A stretch of 64,000 nucleotides of DNA from Primulina eburnea (Eukaryota; Streptophyta; Magnoliopsida; Lamiales; Gesneriaceae): contig NW_027331510.1 of the NCBI RefSeq assembly GCF_022965805.1, positions 945,001 to 1,009,000 on the forward strand, in the 5' to 3' direction. The notes beneath the pieces are model-generated. The model was not told the DNA's origin, searched no databases, and was given only the letters and a program-made list of their open reading frames with translations. Below, in pieces: positions 1-10,700 of this stretch. A program made the position numbers and the translations under genes. Each line of letters starts with the position of its first letter. Position 1 is the stretch's first letter.

Positions 1-1
1 A

Positions 2-3000
2 AGGCTTCATGCCCATGTTAAAGAAAAGAGAGTCAAGATCTTGGCTATTTTGGAACCCATGATTGATTTGGATGTTCGATTTATGACTCGTCGTTTTGGT
101 TTTTCGCGAGTTATATCGAACTCCTCGGGTCATATCTGGGTTTTCTTTGCTGAGGACGTGATGGTTGAGTGTCTCCTTGATCACACTCAATTTCTTCACC
201 TCCAGGTTTCTGCTAGTTTTTAGCCGAACACTGTTTTTTGTTCCTTTGTTTATGCTAAATGTGATTACATTGAGCGCAGACAGCTCTGGACTTCTTTGAT
301 TCAGGTTAAGTCTGATCAGGGTCCTTGGCTTGTTGGTGGCGACTTTAATGTAGTTAGAAATTCGTCGGAGTGTTTGGGTTCTTCTGGTGGGAGGGTACTT
401 CCCATGGAAGAATTTAATCATTTTATTTTGGATTCTGGGTTAGTGGACGCTGGTTTTGAGGGGTCTTCGTTCACGTGGACGAACAAGACCATTTGGAAGC
501 GTCTTGATCGGGTTTTTGTGTCTGTTGATTGGGGTGACCATTTTCATTCTATTCGTGTGGAGCACCTCATTCGTACAGTCTCTGATCATTGTCCTCTTTT
601 TGTGTCAGTCCCGGTATTTGCTAGTGGGCCGAGTTCTTTTCGTTTTCAAAGCATGTGGCTCAGGCACCATGGTTTTTTGCAGACGGTGCGGCTTAATTGG
701 AATTTGCCGTGTCATTTGAACGGCATGCACCGTCTTTTTGTGAAATTGAAGCGCCTCAAGAGCCATCTGAAATGGTGGAATAAGAGTGTTTTTGGTGATC
801 TTTTTGACAAACTTGCTGAGGCGGAGCAGGCTGTCCGGGTCGCTGAGGCAGTTTGCGAGGCTGATCCTTCGGATTTGCATTGGACTAGTTTGTCCAATTG
901 CAATGCAGATCTTGCTCGGGTTACCGCCATGGAGGTGGATTTTTGGCGGCAAAAAGCCGCTTGTAGGTGGTTAGAGGATGGTGAGAGGAACACCAAACTC
1001 TTCCACAATATGGTGAAGAAAAAACGGGTGGCTAATAAAATTTTCCGTATTTGGGATAATGGCTCTTGCCTTACTTCCCCTGATCTTATTCAGCAGTCTG
1101 GGGCCGCCTTTTTTCAAAACCTGCTTACTGGGGATCCTTTTGTGCTTTCTTGCCCAGATTTTTTTGATTTTCCCTTGGTGATCTCTGATATGGAGAACGC
1201 CAATATTGCTGCCCCCCCCCTCTTTGGAGGAGGTGCGGGCGACTGTTTTCTCCATACATCGTGATAGTGTAGCGGGGCCTGATGGTTTCTCTTCGGCCTT
1301 CTTTCAGCATTGCTGGGAGATTGTCCATCAGGATGTTTTGGATGCGGTTCTTGATTTCTTTCGGGGTAGTCCCATGCCACAGGGGTTTACTGCCACTACG
1401 ATCACATTGATTCCCAAAGTCATGGGTGCTCAGGCTTGGTCGGACTTTCGTCCTATCAGCTTGTGTAATGTGACCAATAAGATAATTTCCAAACTTTTGT
1501 ATTCTCGGCTGAAGGTGGTGGCGGAGAGTCTTGTTTCGTGGAATCAGAGTGGATTTGTTCCAGGGAGGGTGATTTCAGATAATATCCTCCTTGCTCAAGA
1601 GTTTACTCATAGTCTTTCTCTCCCCACCCGTGGTGGCAATGTCATTTTGAAATTGGACATGGCCAAAGCCTATGATAGGGTCCAATGGTCTTTTCTGTTG
1701 GATGTTTTGAGGCATTATGGCTTTTCAGAGCAGGTAGTATCGATGATATCTGCCTGCATTTCTCATTGCCAATTTTCAGTTAATATCAATGGTTCACTCA
1801 CCGGATTTTTTGGATCCACTAGGGGTCTCCGGCAGGGCGACCCTTTGTCCCCACTTCTTTTCATTCTGGGGGCTGAGTACCTTTCGCGTGGTCTTGATCG
1901 TCTTTATCGACATCATCCTGCGATTAGGTACCGATCTGGTTGTGATCTCCTTATTTCCCACCTGGCCTATGCTGATGATATCATTATATTTGCTAATGGT
2001 GGGACTCGTGAGATGAACAGTCTTATGGAATTTTTGAATCACTATGAAAACTGCTCGGGGCAGTTGGTGAATGCCGTTAAGAGCGTTATTATTTTGCCTC
2101 CGAGGTGTTCTGGTCGTACTCGTTCCCGTCTCCTTCGTATCACTGGGTTTGGGGAGGGTCATTTTCCTATCAAATACCTCGGAGTTCCTTTGTTTCGTGG
2201 GAATAGAGTTTGCTCTCTTTTTGATCCCCTTGTGCAGATGGTGCGTAAGAAATTGGAGGGTTGGGAGCTTAAAACTCTTTCCCTGGGGAGCCGTATGACC
2301 CTCCTTAGGAGTGTTCTTCTTTCGGTTCCCATTTATATGTTCCAGGTAGTCCAACCACCTCTGGCAGTTATAGAGAGGCTTGAGAATGTTTTCAATGGCT
2401 TCCTGTGGGGATCCAGACCCTTGGATAAGAAATGGCATTGGGCGAGGTGGTCTCGTGCATGTATTCCTGTATCTGAAGGGGGTCTTGGATTTCGCAGGCT
2501 CAAAGATATTGTGGAAAGCTTCCCCATTAAATTATGGTTTCGTTTTCGTCAAGGTTCATCCCTTTGGGCCAAATTCATGATGAGAAAATACTGCCAGTTG
2601 GTGCATCCAGCTTATGTTTCATCTACTGGGTTCGTTTCTCCCACTTGGCGTCGTTTGCTTAAGATTAGGCCTCGTGCTGAATCTGGCATTCGATGGAGAC
2701 TTGGTATGGGAGATGTTAATTTTTGGGATGACATCTGGTGTGGGGATGTTACCTTGTCTAGTCAGGTTCTGGTTAGGGGGGATCGTGGTGTCTGTGTTTC
2801 TCACTTTATTTCAGATGGGGCTTGGGATTTTGACCTCCTCTGCTCAGTTGTCCCTCCCTCTGTTGCTGAGAATATCACTCTGATCCCTATTGCTTTGGGG
2901 GAACCCGATTTGGCTATTTGGGTACATAGTTCTGACGGTGTTTTTTCGCTGAAATCTGCTTGGGAGCTTGTCCGCTTGAGAGACCAAGTTTCTGATATCT

Positions 3001-4045
3001 TCACTCCTTGCTGGGGCAGTTGGCTGAGGCCTACTATGTCTTTCTTCCTCTGGAGGTTTTGGCATCAATGGCTTCCAGTTGATGATGTGCTTCAGCGTCG
3101 TGGCTTCGAGCTGGCGTCTAAATGTCAGTGCTGTGAGATGCCTGAGACATTCCCGCACATTTCATTGATAGCCCTCTTGCCAGGTCTGTATGGCATTACT
3201 TTGGGGCTGTTTTTCATGTCCGTATTCCCCTTACCAGTGATTTCAGACTCTTCCTCAGTGCTTGGAAGAGGCATACGGGGTGGACTCCTAGGGGCCACGT
3301 GAAGGAGTTTTTGCCTTTCATCATTTTATGGTTTCTCTGGACAGCTAGGAATGATGCGAAACACCGTCATTTGCACATTTCTGGGGAGACTGTTAAGTCT
3401 CAGATTTTGTCGTATTTGCGTCTCGCTCATGCTGCATCTACTGTTAAGCCCATGCATTGGCGGGGTGTTTTGCAGGCTGCGAGGACGCTGGGGATTTTTG
3501 TTGAGTTGCGTAGGGTTCATAGGATGGCGATTGTTCGTTGGTTGCGGCCGCCGTTCGAGTGTTTTAAATTGAATGTTGATGGGAGTTCTAGAGGTAGTCC
3601 TGGGGCTTCTACTGTTGGTGGTGTTGTTCGTGACTCCTCTGGGCATGTGGTGGTTTCTTTCAGCGAGTTCATTGGAGTTGGGACCAATGTTCGGTCAGAA
3701 TTATGGGCTATTTGGAGGGGTCTTCTCATTTCTTCTGATCTTCATCTCTTCCCTCTTTGGATTGAGACTGACTCTTGGATTTCCATTCTTTTACTTCGTT
3801 CTCGTCGGTGCTGCTGGGACCTTGAACATCTTGTTACACGGATTCTTTTGTTGATGAGGGGGCGATCAGTTCATTTATCGCATATTTACCGGGAAGGGAA
3901 TTCGGTGGCGGATGCCTTGGCGGCGAGGGCTCCTACTCTTAGGCAGTATACCTTAGAGTTAGGTCCTTCCCTACCTCCAGACATATCCATCCTTGCTAGA
4001 TCTGATCGTTCTGGGCTTCCATACCTCAGAAACAGATCTTCTTAG
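2..4045 (+). pseudogene. LINE ORF2 remnant (endonuclease-RT-RNase H), unit 1
   Basis: Encodes the L1 ORF2 polyprotein that nicks target DNA and copies the element RNA in place. Visible in order: APE endonuclease (LEPM near the start, GGDFN, TWTN, SDH), reverse transcriptase (LDMAKAYD, GLRQGDP, YADD near 1970), zf-RVT cysteines near 3120, and an RVT_3-type RNase H (NVDGSSRG near 3570). Three lesions are visible against unit 4. A nonsense TAG stands at 221-223 where unit 4 has TTG. A one-base expansion of a C run shifts the frame near 1210-1221. A one-base loss shifts it again near 3160, in the zf-RVT region. The stop at 4043-4045 is at the normal family position. The protein cannot be made intact. 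Confidence 0.92.
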
Positions 4046-4835
4046 CCATTTGCAGCCCCTTCTTCTTTTTTGGATCTCTTTCTTTATGATCTCTGGCTCA
4101 ATATCTATTTCTATCTATATATATATATATGTATAATTTTCTTGCAGGTTAGTGTTCTTGGAGGTTGTTTTTCACTTCCATATGGTCTGAGCAAGTGGGT
4201 CCAGACACTTGCACATGATGTGTGTATTATTGTGGGTTCCGAGTGGGTTTCTGCCCTATTTCTGATGGTGCTTTCCTTTGGCACATTCATGGTTCCTGGC
4301 GGTCGTTTACTACTGGTTCTCCTTGGCCGTCGTATCAGTTTTTGTAGAGATGTTTGCTGGATATCATGGTGGATTCATGGGGTGTTTTCTACAGGATCCT
4401 ATGGTTTTTATGCCATGTTCGTCAGACTCCTACTTCATGGGATCGAGGTCTCTGTTCTTTTGATTCAGATGCTGGATATCTTGTGCTCTGGCGGGATTGC
4501 GATCTATATCTTGCTCAGTGATCGCCATTGTATAGTGACTTCCTGGCCAGAATTTCTTTTGACTAGTGGGTTTGGTACAGTTGCCAGCTACCAGATTATA
4601 TTTACATTGCCAGATTGGACTCTCCAGGATGATAGCTCTGGGATGAACGCTTTTGCATGGACTCTGCGATCATCTCGCTGTTATCATTTTGTCTTCTTCA
4701 GCATGTGGCTCATAGCGCTTCTCGTGTTTTATTAGTTGTGGTCGCTTATTTGGTAGTCTTCTAGGGATCGTTTTGCTTTTGTAATTCCTTCCCTAGGTTG
4801 CTTTGTTTTTATGTATCTACTGCTTTAGCCTTTTT

Positions 4836-4971
4836 GAGGAGGTTTTGGTTTTCTCCACCTCCTCTTTTAGGTTTTTTATTCTGTATTCTGTTTTTTGTTA
4901 CTGTTTATTTTGTGGATATGTACAGGTAGGGGTCTGCCTAACCCCCCCGCATCCGGCGGTGTTTTCCGGGG
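4836..4971 (+). other. LINE 3' UTR conserved hairpins, unit 1
   Basis: Arm GAGGAGGT (4836-4843) pairs with ACCTCCTC (4857-4864). About 60 nt on comes the block shared by all units, starting TACAGGTAGGGG. It contains a possible stem GGTAGG/CCTAACC (4925-4943, one bulged A) and a stem CCGC/GCGG with a 5-nt loop (4947-4959) just before the poly(A). Probably the recognition structure for the element's own reverse transcriptase. Confidence 0.7.
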
Positions 4972-4983
4972 AAAAAAAAAAAA

Positions 4984-5200
4984 CCCTAAACCCTAAACCC
5001 TAAACCCGAAGCCCTAAACCCGAAACCCTAAACCCTAAACCCGAAACCCTAAACCCTAAACCCTAAACCCGAAACCCTAAACCCGAAACCCTAAACCCTA
5101 ACCCGAAACCCGAAACCCTAAACCCTAAACCCGAAACCCTAAACCCTAAACTCGAAACCCTAAACCCGAAACCCTAAACCCTAAACCCTAAACCCTAAAC
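4984..5200 (+). repeat. Telomeric repeat tract (CCCTAAA with CCCGAAA variants), between units 1 and 2
   Basis: About 30 heptamers of CCCTAAA directly follow the unit 1 poly(A). Roughly nine are CCCGAAA or close variants (CCCGAAG, CTCGAAA) scattered through the tract, and some units lack an A. The next LINE starts at 5201 with CATTTGCCCC. This is the longest telomeric tract in the window. Confidence 0.97.
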
Positions 5201-5277
5201 CATTTGCCCCTATATTTTTTTCTCTCTTTTTTGAATAGTGTCCAAAAAAGCCTATTTTCGCCTGAAAAATCGCCACC

Positions 5278-7765
5278 ATGTCGGCGCCGGTTTCCGGCCG
5301 ACCACCTGTACGATTAGGTTCGCCTCGTCGAGACGAGGCTACTGTCCAAATTTCATGCCAAAAGGAGGTCACCTGCCCGGCCAAATCGACGTTCAAATGT
5401 CCAGAAATTGTGCAGATTCCGGCGACCGGAATCGCGACCACCTCCGATCATCGTCCGGCGACGATTTGTATACCATTAGAATCGTCTTCTCAAGGCGCAC
5501 CTACAGTCCAAATTTCAGAGCAATCGGAGTTCGTTTGCTTGCCCAAATTGACCGGAAAAGTCGCGAAAATACTGTTCACCGAATCGCCATCAACGATTTC
5601 TTCGATTCCGGCCGACTCCGACGTTGTTTCTCCGATCGGGACCTCGATCTGGAATGCCCAGGAAGAGGCGCTTCCATTGGTTCAGCCCCCGTCACCAGAA
5701 GTAGCCGGAGGGAGCCGGAATTTCAGATCTACCGATCGGGTCCATCAAACCCTAGCGGCGCCGGAGTTTTTCTTCAATTCCGGTGGCGTCGCTGCTCCAA
5801 AATCAAATTCCTTTTTACAGTGTGATCCTCCGGTCATGGGTAACATTTCTACACCTTTAATTTCATTTAATTCGTTGCCGATCAAAAACGCCCAAATTCA
5901 AGTTAGTGAACCGATTTTGCGTGATTCTTCCGTCGATTTTGGCCGTTTTCCGACCGGTTCTTTTTGCTTCACTACCGGTTCTGACCTCCCACCACCTTCG
6001 CCGGCCCACGCCTCAACTCCGACCGGTCGCCGCCGAGTCAACTCGGCCGGTTTCACCGGTTCAAACCGGTCTTCCACCCGCTCCGGCTCCTCGTGCGAAT
6101 ACTCCTGGCATTTCAGGTACTTTTCTTACTCCTACCGTCTCTTTTAAGGATGCTTTAACACCTCCCTCGCCCCGTTCTATTAAAAAAAGTTTTGATGATG
6201 TTCGAAATGGTATGTCTGAGATACCAGCTCCGACTCTCGTCAACGGGAAACCTGGTATTCGGTTTCCCGACTCAGTTATTTCATCCTTGGCCGCTCCCTA
6301 CAAGTTTGCCCTTGTTGGTAAAATCAATGGGAATCGGTCGATTGTTCCTAACTCCTCTATTTCTGCTTCCTTGGCGACTACCGGCTTCTCGAGACCTTAT
6401 GATTTAAAGTTCCTCCCTCGTGGCTTCCTTGTCATTATTCTGTCGTGTGAGGAAGATTATGCGCGACTTTGGTCGCGTGGATCCATGCATTTTGGTCCTC
6501 TCAGTGTTCGATTTTCCAAATGGACCCCTGAATTCCAATTCCAAGCTGAATCTCCCATTGCTCCAGTCTGGGTCCGCTTCCCTGAACTCCCCCTTCGCCT
6601 TTACGATAAGACTAGTCTATTTGCGTTAGCCAAAATTCTAGGGAACCCAGTTAAAATTGATGATTTCACTGCTGATGTCTCCCGAGGTGCCTTTGCTCGG
6701 GTTTGCGTTGAACTTAATGTTTTGGATACTCCAATCAAGCAGATCTGGGCGGGTTGGGGTGAACATACTCTAGACATAGATGTTGTTTATGAAAAGTTCC
6801 CAGACTACTGTACTGATTGTAAGATGTTGGGGCATTCTACTTCTGTTTGCTATTCCCATGGCAAGAATCCTAGGCCGGTTCGTCCCACCCGACCTTCTGC
6901 GTCGGCCTTTCAGCCTCCCAAAGATTCCCGGGGTCCCCAACCCGAAGTCCATCCTTCCTCCTCTTTCCCCTCTGTGGTTCCCTATCAGAAGGATGGCAGT
7001 CCGTCTTCCCCCTTGATCCCTCCTTTGGGTCCTCAGGCTCCGGCAGTCCCTGCTGTTAGACGACCCCGTTGTCGTAACAGAAGAACTGCCCAGCATGTCC
7101 CTAACATCCCATCCCCTGCTTCTGGGAATGCCTTCGAGGTTCTTAGGAATTTAGAAGAAGCTGATTCCACTTGTTTTCCTCCTCCTGTTCAGTCCCCTCA
7201 GGCGGTCGCTGAACACCTTTCTGATCTGACCCCAGTTGCCCCTTCGCCCCCCCGTGTCATCCCTCTCCCTGTTGCCAATGACTTTTCGCTATCTAGCCCT
7301 GCCCAGTCATCCCTCTCGATTAAATGTGCCCCTCTAGCTCAGCCATGGGCCAAGGAGGTGGAGGAGGAGGATGACGTTCTTTTTACTGACTGTGCTGAGG
7401 ACCTTGGTTCTCCGCAGGTCGGTGCTCCCTTGGGCGTGAATCACACTTCTCTTTGTGTGGAAAACCATAGCAGTCATTCCATTCCTTCTAGTCCCTCTAC
7501 TCAGGATGATGTTTCCTCCAAACTCCTTGAGAACCTAATTTCCCAGCAAGGATTAGTTTCCTCCGAGATCAGTCTTTTGGTTTCTGAGTCAGACCGGGAT
7601 CTTTCCCTCCACTCTCCTCGCGGCTCTGTTTCTTGTGATGGCAGGGATTCTGTCGAACATGATAGGGACTCTGACATGCCTGACACCACCAAAAAACGTC
7701 AGTTTCAACAGCTATCTGATTATGCAGTTAAGAAACGGCATCCTTCTCGTGGCCGTTCCCCATGA
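5278..7765 (+). pseudogene. LINE ORF1 (DUF4283 / CCHC zinc knuckle), unit 2, one frameshift
   Basis: ORF1 protein of plant L1 elements, expected to bind the element RNA. The start at 5278 has a strong context (GCCACCATG). The first ~260 codons are a low-complexity Pro/Ser-rich region with FRST-type motifs also seen in the other units. The frame is lost at about 6050-6100 and resumes in the frame open from 5906. The second part holds VSFKDALTPPSPR, a DUF4283 core (about 6180-6780), and a zinc knuckle CX2CX4HX4C (YCTDCKMLGH near 6806-6855). A long variable tail ends in a basic stretch. The stop TGA (7763-7765) overlaps the ORF2 ATG. With the single frameshift repaired by nature or sequencing error it would be about 829 codons; as read it is broken. 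Confidence 0.9.
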
Positions 7766-10700
7766 ATTGCCTCATTTGGAATATCAGGGGTCTTGGGAAC
7801 CCGAGCTCCCAACAAAGGCTCCATGCCTATGTTAAGAAGCATCGTGTCAAAGTCCTAGCCATCTTGGAACCTATGATCCTGCTTGATCCGCGTTTCATGT
7901 CTCGTAGGTTGGGATTTCGTAGTGTCATCTCTAATATTTCTGGTCACATCTGGGTCTTCTCTTCTGAGGATGTTCAGGTTGAGTGTGTCTTTGACCATGC
8001 TCAGCTTTTAAACGTCCGCGTCTCTTCTTCTTTTCTCCCTACTTCTGTCCTTTGCACTTTTGTTTATGCCAGGTGTGATTACATTGAAAGGCGCGATCTT
8101 TGGGCTACGTTGCTTCAGATCAAACCTGACATGGGTCCTTGGCTTGTTGGGGGGGACTTCAATATCGTTCGGGATGCCAGTGAGTGCCTTGGTACTTCTG
8201 GGGGGCGTCGTCTTCCCATGGACGAATTTAATGAGTTCATTATTGAGTCTGGTTTAGTTGACGCTGGGTTTGAAGGGTCGTCATTCACTTGGACGAACCA
8301 AACCATCTGGAAGCGTCTGGATAGAGTCTTTGTTTCGAATGACTGGTGTGATTTTTTTCATTCTATCCGAGTTCAGCATCTTCCTCGTACTGTTTCCGAT
8401 CATTCCCCCCTCTTTATCTCCACTCCCATCAGTGCTCGTGGGCCGTGTTCTTTTCGGTTCCAGAGCATGTGGACGCGGCATCACAATTTCCTTCAGACGG
8501 TGCGCTTGAACTGGCATAATCCTTGTCAGCTTACGGGTATGACTCGGCTCTTTGTCAAGCTCAAGCGCCTCAAGAGTCACCTCAAGTGGTGGAATCAGGA
8601 TGTCTTTGGCAACATTTTTGATAAAATTTCTGCTGCTGAGTCTGCTGTGAAAATAGCGGAAGTTGCTTGTGAGACTGATCCTTCTGATTTACACTGGACT
8701 CGCTTGTCCAAGTGTAATGAAGATCTTGCCAAGGTCACTGCCATGGAGGCGGATTTTTGGAAACAAAAATCTGCCTGCAAATGGTTAGCGGATGGTGAGA
8801 AAAACACCAAACTCTTCCACAACATGGTCAAGAAGAGGCGTGTGGTTAATAAGATTTTCCGTATTTGGGAGGATGGGGTGTGTCTGACCTCCCCTGAACT
8901 CATCCAAAGCTCTGGTGCCGCCTTCTTTCAGAACCTGCTTAATGGGGAACCTTCTGTTCTGAGTTGTCCTGATTTTTCTGATTTCATCCCTCTGATCTCG
9001 GACTCAGAGAACCATCATCTTACTTCAGACCCTTCCTTGGAAGAGGTTCGTGCTGTCGTCTTTTCTATCCACATGGATAGTGTTGCGGGACCCGATGGGT
9101 TCTCCTCGGCTTTTTTCCAGCACTGTTGGGACATTATTCAGCATGATGTTCTCGATGCGGTGTTAGACTTCTTTCATGGGTCTCTGATGCCCCAGGGCTT
9201 CACTGCCACCACCATCACTCTGATTCCGAAAGTTGAGGGAGCTCATTCCTGGACTGACTTTCGTCCCATTAGCCTCTGTAATGTCACGAACAAGATCATC
9301 TCGAAGTTGCTATATTCGCGTATGAGCAAGGTTGTCGAGAAGATCATCTCTCTGAATCAGAGTGGCTTCGTTCCTGGCAGACTTATTTCTGATAACATCC
9401 TTCTTGCCCAGGAACTCGTTCATAGTTTCAACCTTCCCTCTCGCGGGGGTAATGTCATCATCAAGTTGGATATGGCTAAGGCTTACGACAGGGTCCAATG
9501 GCCTTTCCTCCTCCAGATTCTCAATAAGCTTGGCTTTTCGGATACAGTTGTCGGCATGGTATCGGCTTGCATTTCCCATTGCAAGTTCTCTTTGAATATC
9601 AATGGCAATTCTGCCGGCTTCTTCAGTTCCTCCAGGGGTCTTCGTCAAGGAGACCCCATATCTCCGCTCCTCTTCATTCTGGGAGCAGAATATCTCTCTC
9701 GGGGGCTGAACCGTATTTCTCTGCATTTTCCGAATTCTCGTTTTCGATCGGGATGCGACACTCTGGTTTCCCATTTAGCCTATGCTGATGATTTCATTCT
9801 TTTTGCTAATGGTGGGACCCGTGGCATTCGGCGCATTATGGATTTTCTTGGGCATTATGCCAACTGTTCGGGACAGATGGTCAATGTCTCCAAGAGTGCT
9901 CTCTTTCTTCCTCCTAGCTGCCCTGCGAGTTCTCGGCTTCGGCTTCTTCGTTTGACAGGCTTTAGAGAGGGGCAACTTCCCACCATATACCTTGGAATCC
10001 CTCTTTTCCGAGGGAATCGCAAGTGTTCTCTTTTTGAGCCTCTTCTTAAATCTGTTAGGATGAAATTAGAAGGTTGGGACTCCCGTACCTTGTCTCCTGG
10101 GAGTCGTATGACTCTTATTCGCAGTGTGCTCCTTTCCCTCCCCATCTATCTCTTCCAGGTGATCCAGCCTCCTTTGGCGGTCATCGAGCGTCTTGAGCTG
10201 ATTTTTAATGGTTTCTTATGGGGGTCTCGCCCCCTTGAGAAGAAATGGCATTGGGCCAGATGGTCTCGTGCTTGTCTCCCTGTCCTTGAAGGGGGCCTCG
10301 GGTTCCACAAGTTGAAGGACTTGGTCGATGGCTTTCCGATCAAGTTATGGTTCAGATTCAGGCATGGCATTTCCCTCTGGGCGAAATTCCTCCTGAATAA
10401 GTATTGTAGGACTGAGCATCCGTCTTATGTCCCCATTCGGGGGCTCATTTCTCCTACATGGCGCAGGATGATCCATATTCGTTCTAGGGCTGAGTCTGGC
10501 ATCCGTTGGCGGGTCGGCACTGGGGAATTATCCTTCTGGGATGATACCTGGTTCGGCGATGCACCCCTATCCTCTCTGCGTCAGGTCTGTGGTGCCCGTG
10601 GCGTTCGTATCTCTTACTTCTTTTTGGATGATGGATGGGATTTTGATAGGCTCTCTCTTGTTGTTGGTCCAGTTCTTGCCGAGGATATTACTATGATCCC

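Larger units (their letters stand above)
1..4983 (+). mobile_element. L1-type LINE, array unit 1 (5' end outside window)
   Basis: First of seven tandem LINEs. The window opens inside its ORF2, about 20 codons after the ORF2 start seen in other units. It holds the rest of ORF2, a 3' UTR of about 0.9 kb, the conserved 3' block and a 12-nt poly(A) at 4972-4983 that runs straight into CCCTAAA repeats. By eye it is nearly identical to unit 4 (about 97-98% in the stretches compared), including the 3' UTR, so these two are the closest pair in the array. The other units are much more diverged. Confidence 0.93.

Noticed and set aside
605..2438. Long minus-strand open frames opposite LINE ORF2 (also in the other units)
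   Set aside because: They mirror the codon structure of the sense ORF2, have no domain of their own and recur wherever ORF2 does.
4984..5200. CRISPR-like regular repeat
   Set aside because: The repeats are contiguous 7-mers without spacers in a plant sequence; they are telomeric repeat.
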